A DNA stretch of 64,000 nucleotides from Agrobacterium salinitolerans (lineage in GTDB: Bacteria > Pseudomonadota > Alphaproteobacteria > Rhizobiales > Rhizobiaceae). Shown in pieces: positions 27,240 to 37,164 of this stretch; the stretch's first letter is position 1, and each line of letters starts with the position of its first letter. The stretch spans positions 124,001 to 188,000 of the forward strand of contig NZ_MRDH01000002.1 of assembly GCF_002008225.1 (NCBI RefSeq), in the 5' to 3' direction. The translations under genes and the position numbers were made by a program. Under the pieces are notes generated by a model. The model had not been told where the DNA came from, did no database searches, and saw only the letters and a list, made by a program, of their open reading frames with translations.

Positions 27240-28949
27240 ATGCCTTACAAGATTTCCCGCGCCGCTTATGCCGGTATGTTTGGCCCGACCGTTGGCGACA
27301 AGGTGCGTCTTGCCGATACCGAACTCTTCATCGAGATCGAGAAGGACCACACCACCTATGGCGAGGAAGTGAAATTTGGCGGCGGCAAGGTCATTCGCGA
27401 CGGCATGGGCCAGAGCCAGGCGACGCGGGCCGAAGGCGCCGTCGATACCGTCATCACCAATGCCGTCATCGTTGACCATAGCGGCATCTACAAGGCGGAT
27501 GTGGGCCTGAAGAACGGCCGCATTCATGCCATCGGCAAGGCGGGCAACCCGGATACGCAGCCGGGTGTCACGATTATCGTCGGCCCTTCGACGGAAGCAA
27601 TTGCCGGCGAAGGCAAGATCCTGACGGCAGGCGGTATGGACGCGCATATCCACTACATCTGCCCGCAGCAGATCGAAGAAGCGCTGATGAGTGGTGTGAC
27701 CTGCATGCTGGGCGGCGGTTCCGGCCCGGCGCACGGCACGCTTGCCACCACCTGCACCGGTGCTTGGCACATTGAGCGGATGATCGAAAGCTTCGATGCA
27801 TTCCCCATGAACCTCGCGCTGGCCGGCAAGGGCAATGCCTCGCTGCCAGCGCCGCTGGAAGAGATGATTCTTGCCGGCGCCTCCTCGCTGAAGCTGCATG
27901 AGGACTGGGGCACGACGCCCGCCGCCATCGACAATTGCCTGACGGTGGCCGATGAATATGACGTGCAGGTGATGATCCACACCGATACGCTGAACGAGAG
28001 CGGTTTCGTGGAAGACACGGTCGCCGCCATCCGGGGCCGCACCATCCATGCCTTCCACACCGAAGGTGCGGGCGGCGGGCACGCGCCTGACATCATCAAG
28101 GTCTGCGGCAACCCGAACGTCATTCCGTCCTCGACCAATCCGACCCGGCCCTACACGGTGAATACGCTCGCCGAACATCTCGACATGCTGATGGTGTGCC
28201 ACCACCTGTCGCCATCCATTCCCGAGGATATCGCCTTCGCCGAAAGCCGCATCCGCAAGGAAACCATCGCGGCGGAGGATATTCTCCACGATATCGGCGC
28301 GTTTTCGATCATCTCTTCCGACAGCCAGGCCATGGGCCGCGTCGGCGAAGTGGCGATCCGCACCTGGCAGACCGCCGACAAGATGAAGCGCCAGCGCGGC
28401 CGCCTGAAGGAAGAGACGGGTGAAAACGACAATTTCCGTGTTCGTCGTTACATCGCCAAATATACTATCAACCCGGCCATCGCCCAGGGTGTCAGCCACG
28501 AGATCGGCTCCGTCGAAGTCGGCAAGCGCGCCGATCTGGTGTTGTGGAATCCGGCGTTTTTCGGCGTGAAGCCGGAAATGGTGTTGCTCGGCGGTTCCAT
28601 CGCCGCGGCACCGATGGGCGATCCGAATGCCTCCATTCCCACACCGCAGCCGATGCATTACCGGCCGATGTTTGCGGCCTACGGTAAGCTGCGCACCAAT
28701 TCCTCGGTCACTTTCGTGTCGCAGGCCTCGCTCGACGGTGGCTTTGCCCAGCGCCTCGGGGTCGCCAAGAAGCTTTTGGCGGTTAAGAACGTGCGTGGCG
28801 GTATCTCGAAAGCGTCGATGATCCACAATTCGCTGACGCCGCATATCGAGGTCGATCCCGAGACCTATGAGGTGCGGGCAGATGGCGAGCTTCTGACCTG
28901 CGAACCGGCGACGGTGCTGCCGATGGCGCAGCGTTATTTCCTGTTTTAA
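27240..28949 (+). CDS. ureC: urease alpha (catalytic) subunit
   Basis: A 569-residue urease catalytic subunit, hydrolysing urea to ammonia and carbamate. Nickel ligands are all visible: H136 and H138 in [11 protein letters not shown], the carbamylated lysine K218 in [10 protein letters not shown]247, H273 and D361 in SSDSQAMG; the mobile flap cysteine is C320 in MVCHHLSP. Numbering is one or two above the Klebsiella enzyme. The start [17 protein letters not shown] at 27240 is canonical; the frame is open further upstream only by chance. Intact and expected to be active. Confidence 0.98.
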   Translation: MPYKISRAAYAGMFGPTVGDKVRLADTELFIEIEKDHTTYGEEVKFGGGKVIRDGMGQSQATRAEGAVDTVITNAVIVDHSGIYKADVGLKNGRIHAIGKAGNPDTQPGVTIIVGPSTEAIAGEGKILTAGGMDAHIHYICPQQIEEALMSGVTCMLGGGSGPAHGTLATTCTGAWHIERMIESFDAFPMNLALAGKGNASLPAPLEEMILAGASSLKLHEDWGTTPAAIDNCLTVADEYDVQVMIHTDTLNESGFVEDTVAAIRGRTIHAFHTEGAGGGHAPDIIKVCGNPNVIPSSTNPTRPYTVNTLAEHLDMLMVCHHLSPSIPEDIAFAESRIRKETIAAEDILHDIGAFSIISSDSQAMGRVGEVAIRTWQTADKMKRQRGRLKEETGENDNFRVRRYIAKYTINPAIAQGVSHEIGSVEVGKRADLVLWNPAFFGVKPEMVLLGGSIAAAPMGDPNASIPTPQPMHYRPMFAAYGKLRTNSSVTFVSQASLDGGFAQRLGVAKKLLAVKNVRGGISKASMIHNSLTPHIEVDPETYEVRADGELLTCEPATVLPMAQRYFLF

Positions 28950-28960
28950 CGGACGTTGCG

Positions 28961-29626
28961 TTGCGGACTGTTCTCAGATGGATCGGCGGCGGCTTGCTGC
29001 TGGTCGTCCTGCTTTTCGTGCTCGGCACCGTGGTGCCGCGCCCCTTTTTCGCGGATGATGTAAACGGTGCGAAAGATCGCGAAATCCTGCTGTTGTCCAA
29101 CCCGATCCACACGGACATTGCCCTGCCGGTCGATGACGATCTGCGGCGGGTTTTTGCCGAGTTGCAGGAGGGCGGCATTGCGGTCAATCATCCGGCGGCC
29201 GCCTATCTGGTGTTCGGCTGGGGCGGCCGCTCGTTTTACATCCAAACGCCCACCTGGGCCGATCTGAAGCCGATGCCGGTGCTGCGCTCCTTCACGCTGG
29301 ACAGCGCCGTCATGCATGTGGATGTGACAGGTGATTTTCCCGCCAATCTCGCCGGCGTGAAACGGCTTCGCATTTCCGAAGCGGGCTATCAGCGCCTTGT
29401 CGCGGGCATCAGGGCAAGTTTTGCCGGAAACGACAACGGTGTCAGGCCGGTTGCCGGTGTCGGCTACGGCCTGACGGACGCGTTTTTCGATGCAAATGGC
29501 TGGTTCAATGCGGTTGCCGGATGCAACACATGGTCAGCCGCGATGTTGCGGGACGCGGGCATTCAAACCGGCTGGTGGACGCCCTTGCCGCCGCTGTTGC
29601 GTTGGTCGATAGATATGCACAATTGA
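28961..29626 (+). CDS. TIGR02117 (DUF2459) urease-region membrane-anchored protein
   Basis: A 221-residue protein with an N-terminal membrane anchor (residues about 8-26) followed by a periplasmic domain with SNPIHTDIALPV, FGWGGRSFYIQTPTW and a CNTWSAAMLRDAG motif near residue 187. This matches the family named for its occurrence near urease genes, resembling a papain/NlpC-like fold with an invariant H (SNPIHTD) and C (CNTW). The only plausible start in frame is TTG at 28961, eleven bases after ureC. It is the last gene of this urease segment. Confidence 0.82.
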   Translation: MRTVLRWIGGGLLLVVLLFVLGTVVPRPFFADDVNGAKDREILLLSNPIHTDIALPVDDDLRRVFAELQEGGIAVNHPAAAYLVFGWGGRSFYIQTPTWADLKPMPVLRSFTLDSAVMHVDVTGDFPANLAGVKRLRISEAGYQRLVAGIRASFAGNDNGVRPVAGVGYGLTDAFFDANGWFNAVAGCNTWSAAMLRDAGIQTGWWTPLPPLLRWSIDMHN

Positions 29627-29780
29627 TCCCAAATTCCGTGCGGCCATTTCGCGTATTTGGCGGCTGAAATCCTTTTTTTATGCTGCACCGCAGCGCGTCA
29701 TGCGCTATGGAAACTGCTAAACAAGTCCGCGCGGATCGATCCCAAGCGATCCCGCAAAACGCCAGAACAGGAGACAAGAC

Positions 29781-30317
29781 ATGCTCGGCAAAAAAGTGCC
29801 CGCCGTAACCTTCCGCACGCGCGTTCGCGATGAGGCCGTTGGTGGCCCCAACCCGTTCCGTTGGCAGGACATGACCTCCGACGATTATTTCAAGGGCAAG
29901 AAGGTCGTTCTGTTTTCGCTGCCCGGCGCCTTCACGCCGACCTGCTCGACCTACCAGCTTCCGGATTTCGAAAAGCTGGCGGGTGAATTCCGCGCGCTCG
30001 GCGTCGACGAAATCTATTGCCTGTCGGTCAACGATGCCTTTGTCATGAATGCCTGGGCCAAGGGCCAGAACCTCGAAAACGTCAAGGTCATTCCTGACGG
30101 TTCGGGCGAGTTCACCCGCAAGATGGGCATGCTGGTCGCCAAGGACAATCTCGGTTTTGGCATGCGCTCCTGGCGTTACGCCGCCGTCATCAATGACGGT
30201 CTGGTGGAGCAGTGGTTCGAGGAAGAGGGTTATTCGGACAATTGCGAATCCGACCCTTACGGCGTTTCTTCGCCGCAGAATATTCTTGAAAACCTGAAAA
30301 GCCGCGCTGCGGCCTGA
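29781..30317 (+). CDS. type II (Prx5-like) peroxiredoxin
   Basis: A 178-residue thiol peroxidase. The peroxidatic cysteine lies in LPGAFTPTCSTYQLP (about C52); a second cysteine occurs in YSDNCESDP near residue 155. The downstream VNDAFVMNAWAKG and RSWRYAAVINDG segments fit the Prx5 group. There is no fused glutaredoxin domain. It is expected to reduce hydrogen and organic peroxides using thioredoxin or glutaredoxin. It lies between ureC and ureE but has its own 154-base upstream region and probable terminator, so it is likely an independent transcription unit. Confidence 0.9.
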   Translation: MLGKKVPAVTFRTRVRDEAVGGPNPFRWQDMTSDDYFKGKKVVLFSLPGAFTPTCSTYQLPDFEKLAGEFRALGVDEIYCLSVNDAFVMNAWAKGQNLENVKVIPDGSGEFTRKMGMLVAKDNLGFGMRSWRYAAVINDGLVEQWFEEEGYSDNCESDPYGVSSPQNILENLKSRAAA

Positions 30318-30390
30318 TTTTGGTTTTGCGAAGGCCCGGCACCGATGTCGTGTCTTCGGGTTGCTGACAGGAGGCGAAAACCTCTCATCC

Positions 30391-30463
30391 GTCATCCTCG
30401 CCCTTGAGGCGAGGATCCATAGGCGTCTGACGGGTGGATCCTCGGGTCATGCCTGAGGATGAC
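30391..30463. repeat. palindromic intergenic repeat, family C, copy 2 (diverged)
   Basis: GTCATCCTCGCCCTTGAGGC then GAGGATCCAT is partly inverted at the right end as GTGGATCCTCGGGTCATGCC then TGAGGATGAC. The left arm has several substitutions, making this the most diverged family C copy. Confidence 0.75.
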
Positions 30464-30491
30464 GTCGAAAGTGGAGAAAGGTTTGCACTTG

Positions 30492-30518
30492 GCCCGGCCG
30501 TGATGCCGGGCTTTGTCA
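30492..30518 (+). terminator. weak terminator-like hairpin upstream of ureE
   Basis: GCCCGGC and GCCGGGC pair around a six-base loop and are followed by TTTGTCATT. The T-run is short. It may end the peroxiredoxin transcript. Confidence 0.45.
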
Positions 30519-30615
30519 TTCTGGTGGCCATGTGCCCTGAAATCGCGTCTTGAAATCACCCCGCCTATCCGGCAAAAATCAGCCTCCCAAGACTGTTTCT
30601 GAAACGGATCATCCC

Positions 30616-31113
30616 ATGCTGCGCGTTACCTCCTATCACCCCGCCGGAACTCCCGGCGACGAGCCCTCCGGTTATGTCACGCTGGCACATGACCAGCGGC
30701 ATCTGCGCCGCAAGCTGCTGCATCTGCAAAATGACGAAATGGTGATGCTGGACCTGAAGGAAGCGGTGCTGTTTGCCCATGGCGATCTGCTGGTGGTGGA
30801 AAACGGCGATCTGATCGAGGTCCGTGCGGCGGATGAAAAGCTGTTCGAAATCAAAGCGAAGGATCGTCTTCACCTGATCGAGCTTGCCTGGCATCTGGGC
30901 AACCGGCATCTTTCGGCGCAGATCGAGGAAGAGCGAATTCTCATCCTGCGCGACCACGTCATTCGTGCCATGCTGGAAGGTCTGGGCGCTACCGTGCGGG
31001 AGGTCGAAGAACCGTTCCAGCCGGCGCGCGGCGCTTACCACGCTCATGGCGGTCATTCCCATGGCCACAGCCATGATCACGGGCATGGCCACCACCATCA
31101 TGACCACGGCTGA
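30616..31113 (+). CDS. ureE: urease accessory protein UreE (nickel metallochaperone)
   Basis: A 165-residue nickel chaperone. The N-terminal peptide-binding domain has [16 protein letters not shown] and [15 protein letters not shown]; the metal-binding domain has [17 protein letters not shown] and [16 protein letters not shown]. The last 25 residues form a histidine-rich tail ([19 protein letters not shown]) with about 13 histidines that should bind several nickel ions. The ATG at 30616 gives the standard MLRVT start. ureF begins three bases after the stop with GTG. Confidence 0.95.
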   Translation: MLRVTSYHPAGTPGDEPSGYVTLAHDQRHLRRKLLHLQNDEMVMLDLKEAVLFAHGDLLVVENGDLIEVRAADEKLFEIKAKDRLHLIELAWHLGNRHLSAQIEEERILILRDHVIRAMLEGLGATVREVEEPFQPARGAYHAHGGHSHGHSHDHGHGHHHHDHG

Positions 31114-31116
31114 GGC

Positions 31117-31788
31117 GTGAGCGCGGAAAGCGGCGTTGCCGCGCTGTTGCGGCTGATGGCCTGGCTGTCGCCGGCCTTTCCGGTTGGCGGGTTTTCCTAT
31201 TCCGGCGGGCTGGAAAAGGCTGTCGAAGACGGGCGCGTGCGCGATGCCGTGGCGCTTCACGGCTGGGTGGAAACGCTGCTGCGCCATGGCAGCCTCTGGA
31301 ACGATGCGGTGTTTCTGGCGCATGCCTGGCGAAGCTCGCAGGATGCCGCGGCGCTCAGCGAAACGGCTGATCTCGGCCGCGCGCTGGCCGGCTCGGCGGA
31401 GCGTTATCGTGAGACCGTGCTTCTGGGAGACGCCTTCATTGCCGCTGCCGACGCATGGCCGCACGCGGTTCTGGAGCTGTTGCCGAAGGAGGCTCCTTAT
31501 CCCGTCGCCATAGGCGCTATTGCTGCCGGACATGGAGTACCGCTGCGCGAGACGCTTGCGGCCTTTCTGCATGCCGGCGTTTCGCAGATCGTTTCGGCCG
31601 GCATCCGCCTTGGCGTCGCGGGGCAAACGGATGGTGTCGCCATTCTGGCCGCAAGCGAGGCGGTGATCGCGGACGTTGCGGCACGGGCCTTGTTGTCCAC
31701 GCTCGATGACCTCGGCAGCGCCACTGTTATCGCCGATACGGCGGCGATGCGGCACGAAACACAGGGTACGCGGCTTTTCCGGTCGTGA
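31117..31788 (+). CDS. ureF: urease accessory protein UreF
   Basis: A 223-residue, mostly helical chaperone that links UreD to UreG and gates GTP hydrolysis. The N-terminal motif LMAWLSPAFPVGGFSYSGGL is diagnostic, and the family's GDAFIAAA and YPVAIGAIAA segments follow. It starts with GTG at 31117, preceded by GAGG from the end of ureE. A family B palindrome separates it from ureG. Confidence 0.95.
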   Translation: MSAESGVAALLRLMAWLSPAFPVGGFSYSGGLEKAVEDGRVRDAVALHGWVETLLRHGSLWNDAVFLAHAWRSSQDAAALSETADLGRALAGSAERYRETVLLGDAFIAAADAWPHAVLELLPKEAPYPVAIGAIAAGHGVPLRETLAAFLHAGVSQIVSAGIRLGVAGQTDGVAILAASEAVIADVAARALLSTLDDLGSATVIADTAAMRHETQGTRLFRS

Positions 31789-31819
31789 AAGCGACGGCAA
31801 TCGATGGGGCGAGCGCATC

Positions 31820-31957
31820 CCACTTGTTTCTTCTCCCCGCCGGGGAGAAGGTCGCGGCAGCGGGATGAGGGGGCAAGGGTAGAGATATACCGAGAGCTAG
31901 CCCCCTCATCCGACCCTTCGGGCTACCTTCTCCCCGGCGGGGAGAAGAAACAAGTGG
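31820..31957. repeat. palindromic intergenic repeat, family B, copy 3, with extended inverted flanks
   Basis: Core arms TTTCTTCTCCCCGCCGGGGA and CCCCGGCGGGGAGAAGAAA are extended by CCACTTG on the left and CAAGTGG on the right. The inner sub-arms differ: GGTCGCGGCAGCGGGATGAG on the left and CTCATCCGACCCTTCGGGCT on the right. It lies between ureF and ureG inside the operon. Confidence 0.87.
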
Positions 31958-32038
31958 CACGATCCTTGCGTATATTTGAGCTGAAATTTGAGTGGTTGTC
32001 GTAAGATTGGACCACAGCATGATGAAGGGAACAGAGTG

Positions 32039-32650
<612 letters not shown>

Positions 32651-32687
32651 GAGAAGGGCGGAACGCCCTCCATCCTCTCCCCGTATG

Positions 32688-33377
32688 TCAGATTTGCTTC
32701 AATGCGGCCACGTCGTTGACCTGCACGATGCGGCCGCGCACGGTGACACCAGCCTTTTTCAGGGTGGAAAATGCGCGTGACAAGGCTTCCGGCGCGAGGC
32801 CGAGCTTGCCGGCGAGCAGGCTTTTCTGGAATGGCAGCCGCAGTGAAAAGGATGTCGCGTCACGCGGGCCCTGATTGATGAGGTAATGGGCGACCCGCTG
32901 CGGCGCCGTCTGCAGCCGGTCGTTGGCGATGCAATCCATGGTGCCGAGCAGGCTGTTGGACAGGCAGCGCATGATGGCCTTGGCGATGGCCGGCTCCTGA
33001 TCGATCAGGCTGCGGATTCTTGCCAGCTCGAAACGCGCCACGGTGCAGTTTTCCGCCGCCTGCGCACTGTAACGATAGGTATCGCTGCCGAAGATCAGGC
33101 ACTCGTTGAAGGTATCGCCGGGGCCGCTGACACGCACATCCGCCTCGCGCCCGTGCCGGTCCAGCCGGTAAAGCCTGATATACCCCGAGAGCACGCAATA
33201 AAAATGCTGGGCCGCTTCGCCTTCCTTGAAGAGGACGTGGCGGGCGTTGACATTGGTGATGGTCGCCGCCTCCATCAGCTTCAGCGCCGCCGCGTCGTCG
33301 GCTATCCCGATCAGGGGTGCGCGCAGCAGAATGTTCCTGTCCCTGTTGCTCAGCTTTACGGTCTTGTTCACGTCCAT
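32688..33377 (-). CDS. Crp/Fnr-family transcriptional regulator (Dnr/NnrR-like, no N-terminal Fe-S cysteines)
   Basis: A 229-residue regulator. A cyclic-nucleotide-type beta-barrel (about 20-140, with VLFKEGEAAQHFYCVLSGYI) is followed by a dimer helix and a winged helix-turn-helix (LPFQKSLLAGKLGLAPEAL, SRAFSTLKKAGV). There is no N-terminal cysteine cluster, so it is not a direct Fe-S oxygen sensor. The recognition-helix E-LSR resembles that of FNR/FixK/DNR proteins. The start at 33377 has GGGAG upstream; longer in-frame starts to 33485 lack one. A perfect TTGAT-N4-ATCAA box lies 158 bases upstream, suggesting control by an FNR/FixK-type factor. Target genes are unknown. Confidence 0.85.
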   Translation of the reverse strand: MDVNKTVKLSNRDRNILLRAPLIGIADDAAALKLMEAATITNVNARHVLFKEGEAAQHFYCVLSGYIRLYRLDRHGREADVRVSGPGDTFNECLIFGSDTYRYSAQAAENCTVARFELARIRSLIDQEPAIAKAIMRCLSNSLLGTMDCIANDRLQTAPQRVAHYLINQGPRDATSFSLRLPFQKSLLAGKLGLAPEALSRAFSTLKKAGVTVRGRIVQVNDVAALKQI

Positions 33378-33534
33378 CCGGCTCCCGCTCAAACCTTTTG
33401 CCGGGCTGTCCGAAGCGATACGAAACCGGGGAAGCTCCTTCTCCCTCACGCCTGTCTGCAAAGAACCCATAGCATTAATCCTCAACCGGCAATTCCCGAT
33501 GCGAGGGAGACTAGCAGTTCATCTGGAAAGCGAA

Positions 33535-33548
33535 TTGATTTCGATCAA
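33535..33548. promoter_or_regulatory. FNR/FixK-type box
   Basis: TTGATTTCGATCAA is a perfect match to TTGAT-N4-ATCAA. It stands between the Crp/Fnr regulator gene (start 33377) and a family B repeat, so it most likely controls the regulator gene in low oxygen. Confidence 0.7.
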
Positions 33549-33614
33549 ACGGGTTTGGCAATGCGGCCGAGCCGTTGAAGATCAGGGCGGCAGGGGAAAA
33601 TGGAGTGAGTAGGT

Positions 33615-33754
33615 GCGGCATATTTCTTCTCCCCGAGGGGGAGAAGTCCGCGGCAGCGGGATGAGGGGGCGAGGGTAGAGAGATTCGGCAAAGTTGCCCC
33701 CTCATCCGACCCTTCGGGCCACCTTCTCCCCGGCGGGGAGAAGAAATATGCCGC
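33615..33754. repeat. palindromic intergenic repeat, family B, copy 4, with extended inverted flanks
   Basis: The arms GCGGCATATTTCTTCTCCCC and GGGGAGAAGAAATATGCCGC are perfectly inverted, including the locus-specific GCGGCATA/TATGCCGC ends. The inner sub-arms are the CCGCGGCAGCGGGATGAG and CTCATCCGACCCTTCGGGCC subtypes. It lies between the regulator and the efflux operon terminator. Confidence 0.88.
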
Positions 33755-33776
33755 GATGTCGTGCTTTACCACAGAG

Positions 33777-33809
33777 ACGAAAAAACGCCGGGTACAAGCC
33801 CCGGCGTTT
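33777..33809 (-). terminator. intrinsic terminator of the RND efflux operon
   Basis: On the reverse strand AAACGCCGGG and CCCGGCGTTT form a ten-base perfect stem with a seven-base loop, followed by TTTTTT. It begins about 22 bases after the permease stop. Confidence 0.9.
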
Positions 33810-33830
33810 CAATCTTCGTATTTGCAACTT

Positions 33831-36800
33831 TCACTCCGCAGCGAGCGGCGGCAGTCGCAATATATTGCTGCCCTTTTCGCCTGCCTTTTCGCCGGTGCCC
33901 TTTTCCATGTTGGCGACGCGGGCCTCCAGCGAGGAAAGGGCGAGGCTGTTTTCGTGGGCGATCTCCGAGAGTTTCTCGTTGGAGAGGGCTTCCTCCTCCA
34001 CTTCCTTCTTGCCGACGAAGCGGCCGAAGAGGTGGGCGAGCAGGCGCGAGAGGTCGTCCATGATCAGGAAGAAGGCCGGCACCACGATCAGCGACAGTAC
34101 GGTGGATACGATGATGCCGCCGATCACCGCAATCGCCATCGGCGCGCGGAACGAACCGCCTTCGCCGACGCCGAGGGCGGAGGGCAACATGCCCGCCGAC
34201 ATGGCGATGGAGGTCATGATGATCGGGCGGGCGCGCTTGCGGCCTGCCTCCACCATGGCATGCACCCGTTCCATGCCGTGACGGCGCATTTCGATGGCGA
34301 AATCCACCAGCAGGATGGCGTTCTTCGTCACGATGCCCATCAGCATCAGGATGCCGATGAGAACCGGCATGGAGAGCGCGTTCTGCGTGATGATGAGCGC
34401 GACGGCCACGCCGCCAATGGCGAGCGGCAGCGAGAACAGGATGGTGAAGGGCTGGATGACATCCTTGAAGAGCAGGATGAGCACGACCAGCACCAGCATC
34501 AGGCCGAGCAGCATGGCATTGATGAAGCCCTGCTGCATTTCGCCCTGCACCTTGGCGTCGCCGCTTTCGGCAAGGCGAACGCTCGCCGGCAGTTCGGTTT
34601 CCGACACGATGCGCTTGAATTCGGCCGTCGACGTATCGAGCGCCGTGCCGAAGGGAACGTCGGAGCCGATGGAGACGACGCGGTTGCGGTCGTTGCGCTT
34701 GATCGAGCTTGGACCTTCCGAATAATCGATATCGGCAACGCTATAGAGCGGCACAAGCGATCCGGAGGCGGTCTTGATCTTCAGCGCGCGGATGGTGGCG
34801 AGGTCGCGGCGGGTGTCGAGCGACGCCTGCACGCGGATCGGAATCTGCCGGTCGTCCAGCGAAATCTTCGTCAGCTGCGCATCGATATCGCCGATGGTGG
34901 CGACACGCACGGTCTGCGAAATCTGCTGCGGCGTGATGCCAAGGCGGGCGATTTCATCCTTGCGCGGACGGATTTGCAGTTCCGGCCGGGGCAGGGCGCC
35001 TTCCGAGCTGACATTGGCAAGGATCGGCGAGGCCCGCAGGCGGCTTTCTAGAATACCGACGGCGTCGTTCAGGTCCTTCTCGTTTGAGGAGAGGAAGTTG
35101 AAGGAGAGCTCGCGTTCCGCACGGTCGTTGAGCTTGATGATGCGCACATCGGGAATGCCGCGCACCTGCGCGAAAATATCCCGCTCCACATCCCATTGCG
35201 GACGTGTGCGGCCCTTCTCTTCCACCTTCGGCAGATATTGACCGATGAGCGGAAGGGAGCCGAGGCCTTTGTTGACAAGGGTTTTCAGCAGCGAATGGTC
35301 GATATGCTGCAGGATGACGTTGACGGTGGCGCGGCGCAGTTCCAGGTCCCCCTTGGGCGAAGCGCCGCCGAGGATGAACACGCTTTCCACGCCATCGATG
35401 TCGCGGATGGCGTGATAAATCTGCGTTGTCGTGCGGTCGGTTTCGTCGAGCGTCGCATTGGGCGGCAGTTCCACCGAAAGCGTCACGCGCGAGGCGTCGT
35501 CCGGCGGCAGGAAGCTCCCCGGAACGCCGGCGAGCAGAATGACGGAAGCGACGAGGAAGCCGATGGCGCCGAGCAGCGTCAGATATCGCGCCCACCACTT
35601 GCGGGTGGTGGCGGTGACCATGCGCGTATAGGCCTTCATCAGCCGGCTGTCATTGTCGTGGTGATCGTCCATCGCATCTTCGGCACGCATCAGATAGGCC
35701 GCCATCAACGGTGTGATAAGGCGGGCGACGGCGAGCGAGAAGAACACCGAGAAGGCGACGGTGAGGCCGAACTGGATGAAGTACTGGCCCGGAATACCAG
35801 GCATGAACGAGACGGGCACGAAAACGGCGATGATGGTGAAGCTGGTGGCGATGACGGCGAGGCCGATTTCATCCGCCGCTTCCAGCGCTGCCCGATAGGG
35901 CGTCTTGCCCATCTTGATATGGCGGGCGATGTTCTCGATTTCCACGATGGCGTCATCCACGAGAATACCCGTGGCGAGGGTCAAGGCCAGGAAGCTGACG
36001 AGGTTGAGCGAGAAGCCCATGATATCCATGATCCAGAAGGTCGGGATCGCGGAAAGCGGCAGCGCCACGGCGGCAATCAGCGTTGCACGCCAGTTGCGCA
36101 GGAAGAGCAGGACGACGATAACGGCGAGGATAGCGCCTTCGATCAGCGTATGCAGCGCCGCCTCGTAATTGCCATAGGTAAAATAGACGGCGTCATCGAC
36201 CATTTCGATCGAGACGTCGGGATGATCCTTGCGCACCTGATCGAGGCTTGCCGCCACGGTTTCGGCGACCGAGACCTCGCTCGCGCCCTTAGAGCGGAAC
36301 ACCGCGAAGGTGACGGCGGGATTGCCGTTGAAGCGCGAGAAGGATTTCTGCTCCTCATAGGTGTCGGTGACCGTGCCGAGTTCGGAGAGCTTGACGAAAC
36401 GACCGTTGGACAGCGCTATCGTGGTATTGGCAAGCTGGCTCACGTCGCGCGTATCGCCGAGCGTGCGGATGGTCTGTTCGTTGCCGCCAACCTGGCCTCG
36501 GCCCGAGCCGAGATCGACGTTCGTGCCGCGCAGCTGGCTGTTCACCTCGGTGGCGGTAATGCCATAGGCATCGAGCTTTTCGGGGTTCAGCGAAACGCGC
36601 ACTTCGCGGTCAGCGCCGCCATAACGGTCCACCTTGCCGATGCCCGACTGGCCCTGGAGCGAACGCTTGATCGTGTCATCCACGAACCAGGACAGTTCTT
36701 CCAGCGTCATGTTGGGCGAGGAGACGGCGAAGGTCTGGATCGCCTGACCCTCGACGTCGATCTTGCTGACAATCGGTTCCTCGATATCGGCGGGAAGATC

Positions 36801-37151
36801 GCTGCGGATCTTGTCGATGGCGTCCTTCGTATCCTGAACCGCTTCTTCCGTCGGCTTTTCGATGCGGAAGACGACCGTGGTGGTGGACTGGCCATCGACC
36901 ACGGTGGACTGGATTTCGTCGACGCCGCTGATGGCGGCGACGGCATCCTCTATTTCCTTCGTCACCTGCATTTCCAGCTCGGACGGCGAAGCGCCGCTCT
37001 GGGTGACCGTGACGGCCACGACGGGAACGTCGATGTTCGGAAAACGGGTGATGGGCAGGGTGTTGAACGCCTGCATGCCGAGGATCATCAAAAGCGCGAA
37101 GCCGAGCAGCGGCGCAATCGGGTTACGGATTGACCATGCGGAAAAGTTCAT
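33831..37151 (-). CDS. RND (HAE1-type) efflux permease
   Basis: A 1106-residue resistance-nodulation-division pump. It starts MNFSAWSIRNPIAPLLGFAL, has the first periplasmic pore/docking domain from about residue 35 to 330, helix block TM2-6 with GILVDDAIVEIENI (proton-relay acidic residues) near 400, a second large periplasmic domain (about 550-860) and the final helix block with the segment GIVTKNAILLVDFAIEMR near 940. Length is standard, with an extra coiled-coil-prone cytoplasmic tail (about 1045-1106). It is the second gene of a two-gene operon with its membrane fusion protein. No outer-membrane channel gene is next to it. Substrates are not predictable. Confidence 0.93.
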   Translation of the reverse strand: MNFSAWSIRNPIAPLLGFALLMILGMQAFNTLPITRFPNIDVPVVAVTVTQSGASPSELEMQVTKEIEDAVAAISGVDEIQSTVVDGQSTTTVVFRIEKPTEEAVQDTKDAIDKIRSDLPADIEEPIVSKIDVEGQAIQTFAVSSPNMTLEELSWFVDDTIKRSLQGQSGIGKVDRYGGADREVRVSLNPEKLDAYGITATEVNSQLRGTNVDLGSGRGQVGGNEQTIRTLGDTRDVSQLANTTIALSNGRFVKLSELGTVTDTYEEQKSFSRFNGNPAVTFAVFRSKGASEVSVAETVAASLDQVRKDHPDVSIEMVDDAVYFTYGNYEAALHTLIEGAILAVIVVLLFLRNWRATLIAAVALPLSAIPTFWIMDIMGFSLNLVSFLALTLATGILVDDAIVEIENIARHIKMGKTPYRAALEAADEIGLAVIATSFTIIAVFVPVSFMPGIPGQYFIQFGLTVAFSVFFSLAVARLITPLMAAYLMRAEDAMDDHHDNDSRLMKAYTRMVTATTRKWWARYLTLLGAIGFLVASVILLAGVPGSFLPPDDASRVTLSVELPPNATLDETDRTTTQIYHAIRDIDGVESVFILGGASPKGDLELRRATVNVILQHIDHSLLKTLVNKGLGSLPLIGQYLPKVEEKGRTRPQWDVERDIFAQVRGIPDVRIIKLNDRAERELSFNFLSSNEKDLNDAVGILESRLRASPILANVSSEGALPRPELQIRPRKDEIARLGITPQQISQTVRVATIGDIDAQLTKISLDDRQIPIRVQASLDTRRDLATIRALKIKTASGSLVPLYSVADIDYSEGPSSIKRNDRNRVVSIGSDVPFGTALDTSTAEFKRIVSETELPASVRLAESGDAKVQGEMQQGFINAMLLGLMLVLVVLILLFKDVIQPFTILFSLPLAIGGVAVALIITQNALSMPVLIGILMLMGIVTKNAILLVDFAIEMRRHGMERVHAMVEAGRKRARPIIMTSIAMSAGMLPSALGVGEGGSFRAPMAIAVIGGIIVSTVLSLIVVPAFFLIMDDLSRLLAHLFGRFVGKKEVEEEALSNEKLSEIAHENSLALSSLEARVANMEKGTGEKAGEKGSNILRLPPLAAE

Positions 37152-37164
37152 CTCATTCCCTCAG

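Noticed and set aside
33378-33485. Longer start of the Crp/Fnr regulator
   Set aside because: No ribosome site precedes ATG 33470 or 33485 and the added residues lie outside the conserved domain.
35196-37133. 645-codon plus-strand frame opposite the RND permease
   Set aside because: Antisense shadow of an unambiguous 1106-residue pump gene; no ribosome site or domain.
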